A stretch of DNA of 64,000 bases from Campylobacteraceae bacterium (GTDB lineage: Bacteria; Campylobacterota; Campylobacteria; Campylobacterales; Campylobacteraceae), in contig CAADYZ010000012.1 in assembly GCA_900753405.1 (NCBI GenBank), forward strand, positions 1 through 64,000, read 5' to 3'. Shown piece after piece: positions 8,992 to 17,541 of this stretch. The notes beneath the pieces were generated by a model. That model saw only the letters and a program-made list of their open reading frames with translations. It was not told the origin of the DNA and did not search any database. Every line of letters starts with the position of its first letter. Within the stretch, counting starts at the first letter, position 1. Made by a program: the position numbers and the translations under genes.

Positions 8992-9990
8992 ATGCAAAGA
9001 CGAAATTTTATGAAAATTATGGCGTTTAGCCCCGTGCTTTTAAGTGCGGATTCAAAAATAGTAAAGCCACAAGGCGAGGGTATAGCTTCTATCATCGATT
9101 TAGACAAATGCGATGGTTGCGTAAATTTAGCTGTGCCTGCTTGCGTGAGTGCTTGCAAGGACAAAAACTCAGCGCGCTTTCCCAAGCCTTGCGAGCAAAT
9201 CCCTGATTATTTCCCGCGCAAAATCAAAGAAGACTACTCTAAAAACCGCGATGACATAAGCCGTTTAAGCCCTTATAATTTTACCTTTGTAGAAAGCGTA
9301 AAGGTAGATGGCAAAAGCGTTTTCGTGCCGCGCCGCTGTATGCACTGCGATGACCCTACTTGTCAAAAAATCTGCCCCTTTGGCGTCATCAGCAAGGACG
9401 ATAAAGGTGCTGTGGATATAGACGAAAACTTTTGCTTTGGGGGCGCAAAGTGCCGAGACGCTTGCCCTTGGGGCATACCGCAAAGGCAAGCAGGAGTTGG
9501 GATTTACCTAAAAATCGCCCCAAAACTCGCTGGCGGCGGGGCTATGTTTAAGTGCGATATGTGTAAGGATTTGCTTTCTCTTGGGCAAAAGCCCGCTTGT
9601 CAAAGCAAATGCCCTAAAAATGCGCTGATTTTTGATGATAAAAGCAAGATTTTAGCGCAGGTGCAAAAGGCACGAGAAGCTGGGAAATTCATCTACGGAG
9701 ACAAGCAAAATGGCGGCACAAGCACTTATTATATTTCAAGCGTGGATTTTAAGGACATAAACGCAGCCATAGCCGAAAAATACGGCATTGCTGAAAGTGA
9801 ATTTAACGGAAAAACGCAAAAAGTTGGGCGTCCGCACTTAAATTTAAATGTGCCAAATTTTATCAACGATGATGCCGCGCTTGTAAAAAGCGTGCTTTTT
9901 GCGCCTGTGGCTGGGCTTATCGCTGGGGCTATCGCTGTGGCAAAGAGTAAGAAAAAAGATGAAAATTCAGCAAAAAAGGATAAAGAATGA
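8992..9990 (+). CDS. Tat-exported ferredoxin-like subunit with four [4Fe-4S] clusters (FdnH/NrfC-like)
   Basis: 332 residues. An N-terminal twin-arginine motif RRNFMK is followed by four Cys groups: CDGCVNLAVPACVSAC, CMHCDDPTCQKICP, CFGGAKCRDACP, and CDMCKD...CQSKCP. A hydrophobic segment near residues 300-317 resembles the C-terminal anchor of the formate dehydrogenase-N beta subunit. It should pass electrons in the periplasm to the cytochrome b encoded next (4-base overlap). No molybdopterin catalytic subunit lies beside it, which is unusual. Base usage is more A/T-rich than in most of the window. Confidence 0.85.
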   Translation: MQRRNFMKIMAFSPVLLSADSKIVKPQGEGIASIIDLDKCDGCVNLAVPACVSACKDKNSARFPKPCEQIPDYFPRKIKEDYSKNRDDISRLSPYNFTFVESVKVDGKSVFVPRRCMHCDDPTCQKICPFGVISKDDKGAVDIDENFCFGGAKCRDACPWGIPQRQAGVGIYLKIAPKLAGGGAMFKCDMCKDLLSLGQKPACQSKCPKNALIFDDKSKILAQVQKAREAGKFIYGDKQNGGTSTYYISSVDFKDINAAIAEKYGIAESEFNGKTQKVGRPHLNLNVPNFINDDAALVKSVLFAPVAGLIAGAIAVAKSKKKDENSAKKDKE

Positions 9991-10721
9991 AAGCAAATTC
10001 AAACGAAAATTCAAACACGAATTTAAATTTAGACGAAATCAAAATCCAAAGGCAAAGCCTGCAAAACCGAGCCGTGCATTGGGGCATAGCATTAAGCACC
10101 TTTTTGCTCATCATCACAGGGCTTTTTCAGCTACCTATTTCTAAACGCTATATGATAAACGAGTTGCCGCTGATGGCGTGGAGTGGGGATTATCACATTA
10201 GTCTTGTGGCGCACTATGTTGGTGCTGTGGTGTTTTGTGTTTTCATCGCTTTTCATCTTTATTTTCACATTGCAAGGCGTGAATTTGACATTTTTCCAAA
10301 GCGCGGAGATTTTAAAAAATCCGCCCAAGTCATCAAGGCGATGCTTACAAACGGCGAAGAACCACCCAGCGAAAAATACCTGCCCGAACAACGCCTAGCT
10401 TACGCTTTCATCGGCTTTACCCTGCTTTTGCTGCTCGTTACAGGGCTTATCAAAACCTTTAAAAATCTAGCAGGATTTAACCTAAGCGATAGCGTGTATT
10501 TTTGGGTAGCTCAACTTCACAATTTTGGCTTTGTTCTCATCATCTTTGGCATTATAGGGCATTTAGCAGCCTTTATTTTCAAGGCAAATCGCCCACTTTT
10601 AAGCTCAATGTTTAGCGGAAAAGTGAGCGCAAAATACATTTTGCACCGCCACACGCTCAGCAAAGATGAATGCGAAAGAGCCCAAAAAGCCATCAAAAAA
10701 GCACAAAAGGACAAAAAATGA
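9987..10721 (+). CDS. Membrane cytochrome b (formate dehydrogenase gamma-subunit type)
   Basis: 244 residues with four predicted membrane helices and His residues in the positions used for heme b ligation in FdnI-type proteins (AVHWGIALSTF, FHLYFHIARRE, LHNFGF, GHLAAFIF). It would transfer electrons between the Fe-S subunit and the quinone pool. Its start overlaps the preceding gene by 4 bases and its stop overlaps the next start (ATGA), so the three genes are translationally coupled. The hydrophilic Asn-rich N-terminus is atypical. Confidence 0.8.
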   Translation: MKANSNENSNTNLNLDEIKIQRQSLQNRAVHWGIALSTFLLIITGLFQLPISKRYMINELPLMAWSGDYHISLVAHYVGAVVFCVFIAFHLYFHIARREFDIFPKRGDFKKSAQVIKAMLTNGEEPPSEKYLPEQRLAYAFIGFTLLLLLVTGLIKTFKNLAGFNLSDSVYFWVAQLHNFGFVLIIFGIIGHLAAFIFKANRPLLSSMFSGKVSAKYILHRHTLSKDECERAQKAIKKAQKDKK

Positions 10722-11821
10722 AAAATAGCTCAAACGCCTTAAATTCAGGCGAAAACACAGCGTCAAATTCGAATTTGACAAATTCAAATTCAGCCTTAAA
10801 CGAAACCCCGCTTTCTAAACTCGCTCACTTTCCCATAATGCTTTTTGCCAGCGTTATGGGGCTTGGCGGCTTGGCACTTGTCTTTAAAAAAGCAAGCGCG
10901 GCTTTTGCTTTTAGAGCAAAAGATAGTGCGAATTTTTTGGATTTAAACGCCGTTTTTGCAGCTTGTAGTCTTGTTTTTGGCTTTTTAAGCATAGCGGTTT
11001 TTTTGCTTTTGCTTGGCTTTTATGTGGCAAAAATTTTCACGCATTTTAACGCCTTTAAAGCCGAAATCACGCACCAAGTAAAGATAAATTTTCTCTCTGC
11101 CATTCCTATCGGCGTGCTTATCATTACGACATTTTTAGGCGCTTTTAATGATAATGGCACAATGCTTTTTTTGCTTAAAATCATCTTTTATTTAAGCTCA
11201 TTTTTGCAACTCATTTTAAGCATTTTTGTTATCAATTTTTGGTTTAGCAACGCGATGAAAAAACACCTTTTAAGCCCTGCGTGGTTTATCCCCATAGTAG
11301 GCAATTTAATCGTGCCATTAGCAGGACATTCGGCAAAAATTTCGCCTGAATTTTCGCTTTTTTTCTTTTCTGTGGGCTGCTTTTTTTGGCTCATTTTAAC
11401 GGCTCTTATCACTTCAAGGCTGATTTTTGAAGAAAGTTTAGAGAGTAAATTTTTGCCGACTTTGTTTATTTTTATCGCTCCGCCAAGTATCTTTGTGGTG
11501 GATTTTGCGGCACTTTTTGGCGGACATAGCGCGTTAAGCCTTATGCTTTATTTTGTCGCTTTGTTTTTTATGCTTTTAATGCTGAGCCTTTCAAGGGTTT
11601 TCACGCGCCTAAATTTCGCACTTTCGTGGTGGGCTTTTACCTTTCCGCTTTGCGCCTTTGGCATAGCAAGTTTTGAAACCTTTATGGTTTTTAAAAGTCC
11701 GCTTTATATGATTTTTGGAATTTTGGGGTTGATTTTAGCCCTTTTTGCCGTGCTTTTTGTAAGCTATAAAACGCTTTTAGCGATGAGTAAGGGCAAAATT
11801 TGCGTGCCAGAAAAAGCGTAA
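10718..11821 (+). CDS. TehA/SLAC1-family anion channel-like membrane protein
   Basis: 367 residues from the ATG that overlaps the previous stop. About ten hydrophobic segments match the TDT/SLAC1 family (SKLAHFPIMLFASVMGLGGLAL at the first helix, SPAWFIPIVGNLIVPLAG in the middle). Members export sulfite, tellurite-related or dicarboxylate anions. Linkage to a quinone-linked electron pair and a sulfide:quinone-reductase-like enzyme makes a sulfur oxyanion a reasonable guess. Residues 16-24 (SNSNLTNSN) come from a double copy of the dispersed repeat inserted in the hydrophilic N-terminus. Confidence 0.8.
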   Translation: MKNSSNALNSGENTASNSNLTNSNSALNETPLSKLAHFPIMLFASVMGLGGLALVFKKASAAFAFRAKDSANFLDLNAVFAACSLVFGFLSIAVFLLLLGFYVAKIFTHFNAFKAEITHQVKINFLSAIPIGVLIITTFLGAFNDNGTMLFLLKIIFYLSSFLQLILSIFVINFWFSNAMKKHLLSPAWFIPIVGNLIVPLAGHSAKISPEFSLFFFSVGCFFWLILTALITSRLIFEESLESKFLPTLFIFIAPPSIFVVDFAALFGGHSALSLMLYFVALFFMLLMLSLSRVFTRLNFALSWWAFTFPLCAFGIASFETFMVFKSPLYMIFGILGLILALFAVLFVSYKTLLAMSKGKICVPEKA

Positions 11822-11835
11822 TTTTTTTTAAAATC

Positions 11836-11876
11836 GTAACTTTGTTACACAGCAAATTTGGCAAAAAATTTATAAT
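11836..11876 (+). promoter_or_regulatory. Operator plus -10 upstream of the flavoprotein gene
   Basis: GTAAC TTT GTTAC (11836-11848, followed by AC) is centred on 11842, and TATAAT occupies 11871-11876, again 29 bases after the centre. This is the cleanest of the three promoters and supports class II activation by the linked Crp/Fnr protein. Confidence 0.7.
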
Positions 11877-11907
11877 TGTGAGAAAAATTTAAAGCAAAGG
11901 AGCTAAA

Positions 11908-13245
11908 ATGCAACAATCTCGTAGAAACGCGCTCAAACTCATCACCGCAGGCGCACTCGTAGCTAGCGGTGTGGGCGCGACAAAGTTAAGTGCGGCGACT
12001 TCAAATTTGTCGCCTAAAATCGCCATCATCGGCGCTGGACTTGGCGGCATAACGATGAGCGCAAGTCTTATCAAGGCTATGCCAAAGGCGCAAATCACGC
12101 TGTTTGATAAAGATGAAAATTTTTATTATCAGCCCGGTTTTACTCTCATCGCTGCTGGAATTTACACCCTTGATGATGTGCTTTACAAAAAAGCCGAGCT
12201 TATCGATGAAAAGGTAAAATGGATAAAGCAAAATGTCGCGCAAATTTTGCCAAATGACAACAAAATCATCGCCGAAAATGGCGAGAGTTTTGAGTATGAC
12301 ATTTTGCTTGTCGCAACGGGCGTGGAGTATGATTTTAACGCTGTTAGCGGGCTTAGCGAAGATGATTTGGTAAATGAAAGCACGAAAATCGCCACGATTT
12401 ACACGCCAAATTCTGCCGTAAAAGCTAAAAAACTTTTTGATGAAATCATCGAACGGGGCAAAAAAGGCGAAAAGCTCAGCGTGCTTTTTAGCGAGCAAAA
12501 AACGCAAAACAAATGCGGTGGGGCAAACAAAAAAATCAACTTTTTGCTTGATGATTTGCTTGAAAAAAATGCGCTCAAAGACAGGGTAAAAACCACGCTT
12601 TTCACAGGCGGCGGGGCTATGCTTTCTTCGCCCTTGCACGCAAAAATGATAGAGCAGTTTTTTGTTGAGCGCGAAATGCCATACAAGCTGCTTCATCAGC
12701 TTATAAGCGTGGATAAACAAAGTGGCAAGGCGACTTTTCAAACAAGCTATATGCTTAATGGCAAGCGCGTGGATACTGATGAGTTTGTGGAAAAGGAATT
12801 TGACTATATGTTTGTTATCCCTGCGATGAGTGCGCCAAAATTCATTACAGAAGCTGGGCTTAGCTCGCAAAATGGCAACTGGGTTGATGTGGATAAATTT
12901 AGCTTGCAACACCAAACCTACAAAAATATCTTTGCTGTGGGCGATTGTGCGGGCGTGCCAAAGGGCAAAACGGGCGCGAGCATACGCAAGCAGTATCCCG
13001 TCATCACGCAAAATATCATCGCGCATTTGGAAAACAAGCCTTTGGAGGCGAAATTCAGCGGCTACACCGCTTGTCCGCTTTTAACGCGCTATGGCAAAGC
13101 CGTAATGGTAGAGTTTGACTACAAGGGCGCAGCGCCTACGCTAGAATGCTTTGGAGCGACAAGGGAGAGTTATCTTAACTGGGCTGTGAAAATTTACGCG
13201 ATGAAGGCTATGGTGATGAAAGGAATGATTCACGCAAGGGCTTAG
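11908..13245 (+). CDS. Tat-exported FAD flavoprotein, sulfide:quinone reductase-like
   Basis: 445 residues. The N-terminus has a twin-arginine signal (SRRNALKLITAGA), then the FAD-binding IAIIGAGLGGITMS, DKDENFYYQPGFTLIAAG as in sulfide:quinone and flavocytochrome c dehydrogenases, the ATG loop LLVATGVEY, and the second FAD motif NIFAVGDCAGVPKGKTGAS. Candidate redox Cys lie in NKCGG and TACPLLTRYG. The likely role is periplasmic oxidation of sulfide to polysulfide with electrons to quinone. It is preceded by the shared operator and followed 28 bases later by a DUF2892 protein. Confidence 0.85.
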   Translation: MQQSRRNALKLITAGALVASGVGATKLSAATSNLSPKIAIIGAGLGGITMSASLIKAMPKAQITLFDKDENFYYQPGFTLIAAGIYTLDDVLYKKAELIDEKVKWIKQNVAQILPNDNKIIAENGESFEYDILLVATGVEYDFNAVSGLSEDDLVNESTKIATIYTPNSAVKAKKLFDEIIERGKKGEKLSVLFSEQKTQNKCGGANKKINFLLDDLLEKNALKDRVKTTLFTGGGAMLSSPLHAKMIEQFFVEREMPYKLLHQLISVDKQSGKATFQTSYMLNGKRVDTDEFVEKEFDYMFVIPAMSAPKFITEAGLSSQNGNWVDVDKFSLQHQTYKNIFAVGDCAGVPKGKTGASIRKQYPVITQNIIAHLENKPLEAKFSGYTACPLLTRYGKAVMVEFDYKGAAPTLECFGATRESYLNWAVKIYAMKAMVMKGMIHARA

Positions 13246-13273
13246 CGTGGGTTAATTTAACGAAGGAGAAAAA

Positions 13274-13462
13274 ATGAGTAATTTAGACAAGACTATCCGC
13301 TTGATTGTCGCGGGAATTTGGTTTTTTGCTTTTGGCTTTGTGTGCCAAAGCTGGTGGTGGCTTGTTGGACTTTTGCCGCTTTTAAGCGCGGTTTATGGCT
13401 ACTGCCCGCTTTACAAACTACGAAACAACTACTGCCCGCTTTACAAAAACAAACACAAGTAA
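13274..13462 (+). CDS. DUF2892 (YgaP-type) small membrane protein with duplicated C-terminus
   Basis: 62 residues. It shows the family start NLDKTIRLIVAGIWF, two hydrophobic helices, and the terminal CPLY box. Here the box is present twice (GYCPLYKLRNNYCPLYK) because a segment of about 26 bases is tandemly duplicated. DUF2892 domains often accompany rhodanese or sulfide-handling proteins, which fits the upstream flavoprotein in the same operon. AAGGAG precedes the start. Confidence 0.85.
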   Translation: MSNLDKTIRLIVAGIWFFAFGFVCQSWWWLVGLLPLLSAVYGYCPLYKLRNNYCPLYKNKHK

Positions 13463-13626
13463 CGCGCCTCAAACTTGCGAAAATCAAATTTGGTTTTTGC
13501 AAGTTTTTCTAAACTACTTTAAATTCCGCAACTTTGTTTAACAATTTGACAAAACTGCTAAAATCAAATTTGAATTTTACAATTTCGCATTTTGGCTTCG
13601 CAACCAGCCTCGTAACTTCGCCGCCG

Positions 13627-14184
13627 CTAAATCCGTCCGCCGCGCTTGCGGTAGCTTGCCATAAACGCGCGGTATTCTTCGTCATTCACCCACAGCCCCC
13701 ACTCAACGCTTCTGTTGTTTAGATTACCGTGAAGTTCGATGTGCGCGCCACCGCTGCTAAGCCCCGCGCCGTGCCAGTGCATCACATTTGGCGGACAGCT
13801 GATCACCTCGCCGGGCAGTGCTGCGCCGATGATGCCATCTTGTGTTGCGGTGTAGATCACGCCGCGTGTGACGATGATCGTCTGTCCTTGCGGGTGAGAG
13901 TGCCACGCGGTGCGCCCGCCTTTGTCAAACTCGACCAAATTTCCAGAAAATTCGCGCCACTGAGTCGTTTTAAAAAGCGGCGTCACCTTCACCGAGCCGC
14001 TGTAAGTCGCAGACGAGCCTTTGTGGCTGCGAAATGCCCCTCGTTTGTGTAAAGTTTGCAGCCCCAAACCGCCCGAGTTGTCCCGCAGAACCGACATTTT
14101 TGAAATGTCATCATTCATCAACTCCCTCTGCGCACAACCGCTCATCGCCACCGCAAAAACCGCCACCGCAACACACTTTGCCAC
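13627..14184 (-). CDS. Cupin-domain lipoprotein
   Basis: About 185 residues. A hydrophobic signal ends in the lipobox AMSGC, so the protein is probably lipid-anchored. The cupin core is visible: GGRTAWHSHPQGQTIIVTRG (motif 1 with metal-binding His) and CPPNVMHWHGAG (motif 2). The family includes quercetinase-like and carboxymuconolactone-associated cupins; the substrate is unknown. The start is uncertain: I chose the GTG at 14184 because the open frame further upstream runs through a dispersed repeat copy. It lies just downstream of hldD on the same strand. Confidence 0.75.
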   Translation of the reverse strand: MAKCVAVAVFAVAMSGCAQRELMNDDISKMSVLRDNSGGLGLQTLHKRGAFRSHKGSSATYSGSVKVTPLFKTTQWREFSGNLVEFDKGGRTAWHSHPQGQTIIVTRGVIYTATQDGIIGAALPGEVISCPPNVMHWHGAGLSSGGAHIELHGNLNNRSVEWGLWVNDEEYRAFMASYRKRGGRI

Positions 14185-14220
14185 CCTTGCGTAAATCAAA
14201 TTTGGTTTTAACAACTTCGC

Positions 14221-15171
14221 CTACCTCACGCTTTCTTCAAAAATTTCTCTAATGTTTGGCGCGTAACGCCTAATTCCCTCTTCGAGGCTAAACGCGCTCT
14301 CAAAGCCGTTTAACTCCGCGCAAGTGTGGAATTGGTATTGCTTTGTAAAAGGGTTTTTGATCTCCTCAAAAACCGCCTCCACGCCAAGCTCTTTTCGCAC
14401 GATTTGCGCCACTTCTAAAAAGCTTCTAGCCACGCCTGTGCCGACATTATACACGCCGCTTTGCCAGCTTAGTGCGGCTTCATTTGCCCGCACAACATCG
14501 CCCACATAAACAAAGTCGCGCAAAATTTTGTCACTTCCCTCAAAAAGCCTTGCCTTACCACTTTTTAGCATCTGCAAACCAAACTGCAAAACCATCGAAG
14601 CAGTCGAGTTTTTGTGAAATTCGCCCTCGCCATAGACATTGAAATATCTCAGCCCAACCGCCTTTAAATTCGGCTTTCTCTCGCGCCAAATCGCCGCCGT
14701 TTTGTCCATCATCAACTTCGAAAATCCATAAACATTCCGCGGCGACTCAACGCCGACTTTTTGCGGTGCGGCTTGGTTGCCATAAACCGCGCCGCTGCTA
14801 GCGTAAATCAGCGGTGCGTTAAACTCACACGCGATGTCAAGCAGTTCGCTAAAAGTGTTAAGATTTACCCGCATCACCTCGTTTTGCTCGCTAACGGTTG
14901 TGTCTGAGACGGCGGCTTGGTGGAAAATCGCCTCAGGCGAGAAGTGGCGAATTTTCCACATCGTCTGCGCATCACACAAATCCCCGCAGTAAATCTCGCC
15001 CGCAAAGCCCTGCAAGTTTGCAAAATGCCCAAAGCTCGTTAGGTTGCCGTTTGCGAAGGTTTTTGTGCCGCGAAAGCAGTCTATGACCAAAACTTCGTCT
15101 CCCTTGTTGGCAAAGTGTTTGGCGAGGTTTGAGCCGATAAACCCCGCTCCACCAGTTACAACAACTCTCAT
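14221..15171 (-). CDS. hldD: ADP-glycero-manno-heptose 6-epimerase
   Basis: 316 residues of the extended SDR family. The NADP-binding VTGGAGFIGSNLAKHF is at the N-terminus, the catalytic site is YASSGAVYG plus Tyr-Lys in YGFSKLMMD, and the C-terminal substrate domain includes LRYFNVYGEGEFHK. It converts ADP-D-glycero- to ADP-L-glycero-manno-heptose for the lipooligosaccharide core. A minus-strand TATAAT (15203-15198) lies about 27 bases upstream of the ATG. The other heptose genes are not in the window. Confidence 0.92.
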   Translation of the reverse strand: MRVVVTGGAGFIGSNLAKHFANKGDEVLVIDCFRGTKTFANGNLTSFGHFANLQGFAGEIYCGDLCDAQTMWKIRHFSPEAIFHQAAVSDTTVSEQNEVMRVNLNTFSELLDIACEFNAPLIYASSGAVYGNQAAPQKVGVESPRNVYGFSKLMMDKTAAIWRERKPNLKAVGLRYFNVYGEGEFHKNSTASMVLQFGLQMLKSGKARLFEGSDKILRDFVYVGDVVRANEAALSWQSGVYNVGTGVARSFLEVAQIVRKELGVEAVFEEIKNPFTKQYQFHTCAELNGFESAFSLEEGIRRYAPNIREIFEESVR

Positions 15172-15197
15172 TTGCTTTCCTTAGTCAAAAATGCTTT

Positions 15198-15203
15198 ATT
15201 ATA
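15198..15203 (-). promoter_or_regulatory. -10 box of hldD
   Basis: TATAAT on the minus strand, suitably spaced from the hldD ATG at 15171. No conserved -35 is visible, as is usual in Campylobacter. Confidence 0.45.
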
Positions 15204-15386
15204 AAAAAAGTCGCCTTAAAATTTGTTAAATTCGAATTTGACAAATTTTGCCGCCAAAATCCACCAAAAATTCGCCCCGTTTTTTGCGAAAATGTAATTT
15301 TCATTACAACAATTTGCTGTTTATAACCATAATTTAAGTTTATTTGTGCAAAAATTCCGCCTTCAATTTACAAAAAAGGATAGATT

Positions 15387-15707
15387 ATGAAAAAATCACT
15401 TGCAATCTTAGCAACCTGTGTAGTTGCAACTTGCGGCTTTGCAGCTGACGGAGCGCAGATCTACAAACAATGCGTTGCTTGCCACGGCAAAAACGCCGAG
15501 AAGGTTTATCTTAACAAAGTTCCAGCCCTCTCAACTCTTGAACCAGCGACTATGTTGGAGCAGATGAAAGGCTACAAAGCAGGGATGATCGGCGAGGGCG
15601 GCAAGGGCTTGTTTAAACAAGGGGCGATTATGAAAATGCAGATGGCAAAGCTTAGCGAAGAAGATATGAAAGCTGTCATCGACTACATCCAAACGCTTAA
15701 AAAATAG
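15387..15707 (+). CDS. Small periplasmic c-type cytochrome (class I, c553-like)
   Basis: 106 residues with a cleavable signal peptide (cleavage near CGFA), a single heme-binding CVACHG near residue 31, and a distal Met-rich segment (IMKMQMAKLSEEDMKAVIDYIQ) supplying the axial Met. It is a mobile electron carrier, probably between the bc1 complex and terminal oxidases or peroxidases. Possible -10 sequences TATAAC (15322-15327) and CATAAT (15328-15333) precede it. It is transcribed alone. Confidence 0.92.
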   Translation: MKKSLAILATCVVATCGFAADGAQIYKQCVACHGKNAEKVYLNKVPALSTLEPATMLEQMKGYKAGMIGEGGKGLFKQGAIMKMQMAKLSEEDMKAVIDYIQTLKK

Positions 15708-15803
15708 CGTTTCTTGCCCGCATTTTGCGCGCCAAATTCGGTTTTTGCAAATGCGGGCGTTTTGATTTTCTCTCATTTTATTATTTTTAAAGAATTTTCA
15801 AGG

Positions 15804-15809
15804 TAAAAT
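15804..15809 (+). promoter_or_regulatory. -10 box of the ffh operon
   Basis: TAAAAT within GGTAAAATCG, the same local pattern seen before infA, rpmJ and the MFS gene at 24454. Confidence 0.45.
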
Positions 15810-15884
15810 CGCAACTTTTTACGCAAATTTCAAAATTTGTTAAAACCGAATTTGAAATTTAGCAGATTTTTTAAGGCGGTAAGC

Positions 15885-17225
15885 GTGTTTGAATTTGTTA
15901 GCGAGTCTCTCAAAAGTGCCATAAATAAGCTTAAAATCGTTGATGACGAAAAAGCGTTGAAAAATGCACTTGATACACTAAAAAAGTCGCTTTTAAAATC
16001 AGATGTGCATCACAAAATCACCAAAGATTTAGTCGCGGCGGTCGAGAACGACTTGAAAAATGATAAAATCGGGCAGCTAGCCTTCATTAACTCGATCAAA
16101 AAGAATTTAACCGACTTTTTGAGCGTGGAAGGAGCGGCGAGCGGCTTTGTTTTTGCGCCAAAAGCTCCGACTGTGGTTTTGATGTGCGGTTTGCAAGGCG
16201 GCGGTAAAACCACAACGACAATCAAGCTTGCAAATTATGTCAAAACGCGCAACAAAAAGGTTTTAGTCGCAGCGTGTGACTTGCAACGCCTCGCCGCAGT
16301 CGAGCAGTTGCGTCAGCTTTGCGAGGCAAATGAAATCGAGCTTTTTACACTGCCAAACGAGACTAATCCAGTCAAGGTGGCAAAAGCGGCGTTAAAAGCG
16401 GCGCAAGAGGGGCTTTATGACGCGCTGTTCATTGACAGCGCGGGGCGGCTTGCCATTGACGAGGCGTTGATGAGCGAGCTTGAAGAGATCAAACGCGCGG
16501 TTTCGCCGTTTGAGATTTTTTATGTCGCAGACGCGATGACAGGACAAGGCGGCGTCCGCGCGGCTGAGAGTTTTCACCAAAGGCTTACTCTTACAGGGGT
16601 GATTTTAAGCAAATTTGACGCTGACACAAAGGGCGGCGTAGCTCTTGGCATCGCACGCCAAACGAATGTGCCTTTGCGGTTTGTCGGCGTTGGTGAAAAG
16701 GTCGCAGACATCGAGCCTTTTGTCGCTGAGCGTATTGTCGGGCGCATTTTGGGCGAGGGCGACTTAGCCACGCTTGCAGAAAAAACCGCCTCTGTGTTTA
16801 GCGAAAAAGAGGCGAAAAACATCACGCGCAAGATCAAAAAAGGCGAGTTTAACTTTAACGACTTTTTAGCTCAACTTGAAAGCGTTAAAAAGCTTGGCAG
16901 CGTGAAAAATCTCATCGGGATGATCCCGGGGATGTCGCAGATGGCGTCTAAGCTTGGCGAGGTGGATTTGGAAAATAGCGCTGAGTTGCGTAAGATTAAG
17001 GCGATGATTAGTTCGATGACGCTAAAAGAGCGGGAAAATCCTTCGCTTTTAAACAACACGCGAAAACGCAGGATCGCACTTGGGGCGGGGCTGACGCAAA
17101 TGGAGGTGAATCGCTTCTTAAAGCAGTTTGAAACGGCAAGCAAAATGGCGAAAAAATTCGCTTCGCCAGCGGCGGCGAAAAACCTTTTAGCGCAGATGAA
17201 TGCGGCGAATAATAGATTTAAATAA
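15885..17225 (+). CDS. ffh: Signal recognition particle protein Ffh
   Basis: 446 residues from a GTG with AAGGCGG five bases upstream, giving the family-typical MFEFVSESLKSAINKLK start. A longer in-frame start upstream would run through a dispersed repeat. The N domain is followed by the GTPase domain with GLQGGGKTTTTIKLA (G1), DSAGR (G3), and TKGGVALGI. The Met-rich M domain includes the IPGM loop and a CMSM-like helix region. It delivers ribosomes translating inner-membrane proteins to FtsY. First gene of ffh-rpsP-KH. Confidence 0.97.
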   Translation: MFEFVSESLKSAINKLKIVDDEKALKNALDTLKKSLLKSDVHHKITKDLVAAVENDLKNDKIGQLAFINSIKKNLTDFLSVEGAASGFVFAPKAPTVVLMCGLQGGGKTTTTIKLANYVKTRNKKVLVAACDLQRLAAVEQLRQLCEANEIELFTLPNETNPVKVAKAALKAAQEGLYDALFIDSAGRLAIDEALMSELEEIKRAVSPFEIFYVADAMTGQGGVRAAESFHQRLTLTGVILSKFDADTKGGVALGIARQTNVPLRFVGVGEKVADIEPFVAERIVGRILGEGDLATLAEKTASVFSEKEAKNITRKIKKGEFNFNDFLAQLESVKKLGSVKNLIGMIPGMSQMASKLGEVDLENSAELRKIKAMISSMTLKERENPSLLNNTRKRRIALGAGLTQMEVNRFLKQFETASKMAKKFASPAAAKNLLAQMNAANNRFK

Positions 17226-17257
17226 TTTAGTTAAACCATATTTTTACAGGAGATAAA

Positions 17258-17491
17258 ATGGCAACAGTTGTTAGACTAACTAGGATTGGGCGAAAGAAGA
17301 GTCCTTTTTACAGGATTGTGGTAACAGACAGCAGAAAACGCAGAGACAGCGGTTGGATCGAGATTTTGGGATATTACAACCCGATGCGTGACCCTGAGGT
17401 GATCAAATTTGACGCTGAGAGACTTGGTTACTGGAAGAGAGTTGGCGCAAAACTAAGCGAGCGAGTTGAGCAGATCACAAAAAGCAAATAA
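17258..17491 (+). CDS. rpsP: 30S ribosomal protein S16
   Basis: 77 residues with the standard S16 sequence: VVRLTRIGRKKSPFYRIVVTDSRKRRDS, then IEILGYYNP. AGGAG precedes the ATG. It lies 32 bases after ffh, the usual order in this group. A pair of overlapping hairpins follows it. Confidence 0.98.
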   Translation: MATVVRLTRIGRKKSPFYRIVVTDSRKRRDSGWIEILGYYNPMRDPEVIKFDAERLGYWKRVGAKLSERVEQITKSK

Positions 17492-17498
17492 CCCCGTT

Positions 17499-17541
17499 AA
17501 AAGTGTTGGCTAAGTGCTGACACTTTTAAGCCGACACTTTT
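17499..17541 (+). promoter_or_regulatory. Nested, mutually exclusive hairpins between rpsP and the KH gene
   Basis: AAAAGTGTTGGCT (17499-17511) can pair with AGCCGACACTTTT (17529-17541) with one G-U position. Alternatively AAAAGTG (17499-17505) pairs with CACTTTT (17521-17527). The two folds share their left arm. The site could terminate, attenuate or protect the mRNA between the two genes. The Shine-Dalgarno AGGAG of the KH gene begins 8 bases downstream. Confidence 0.5.
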
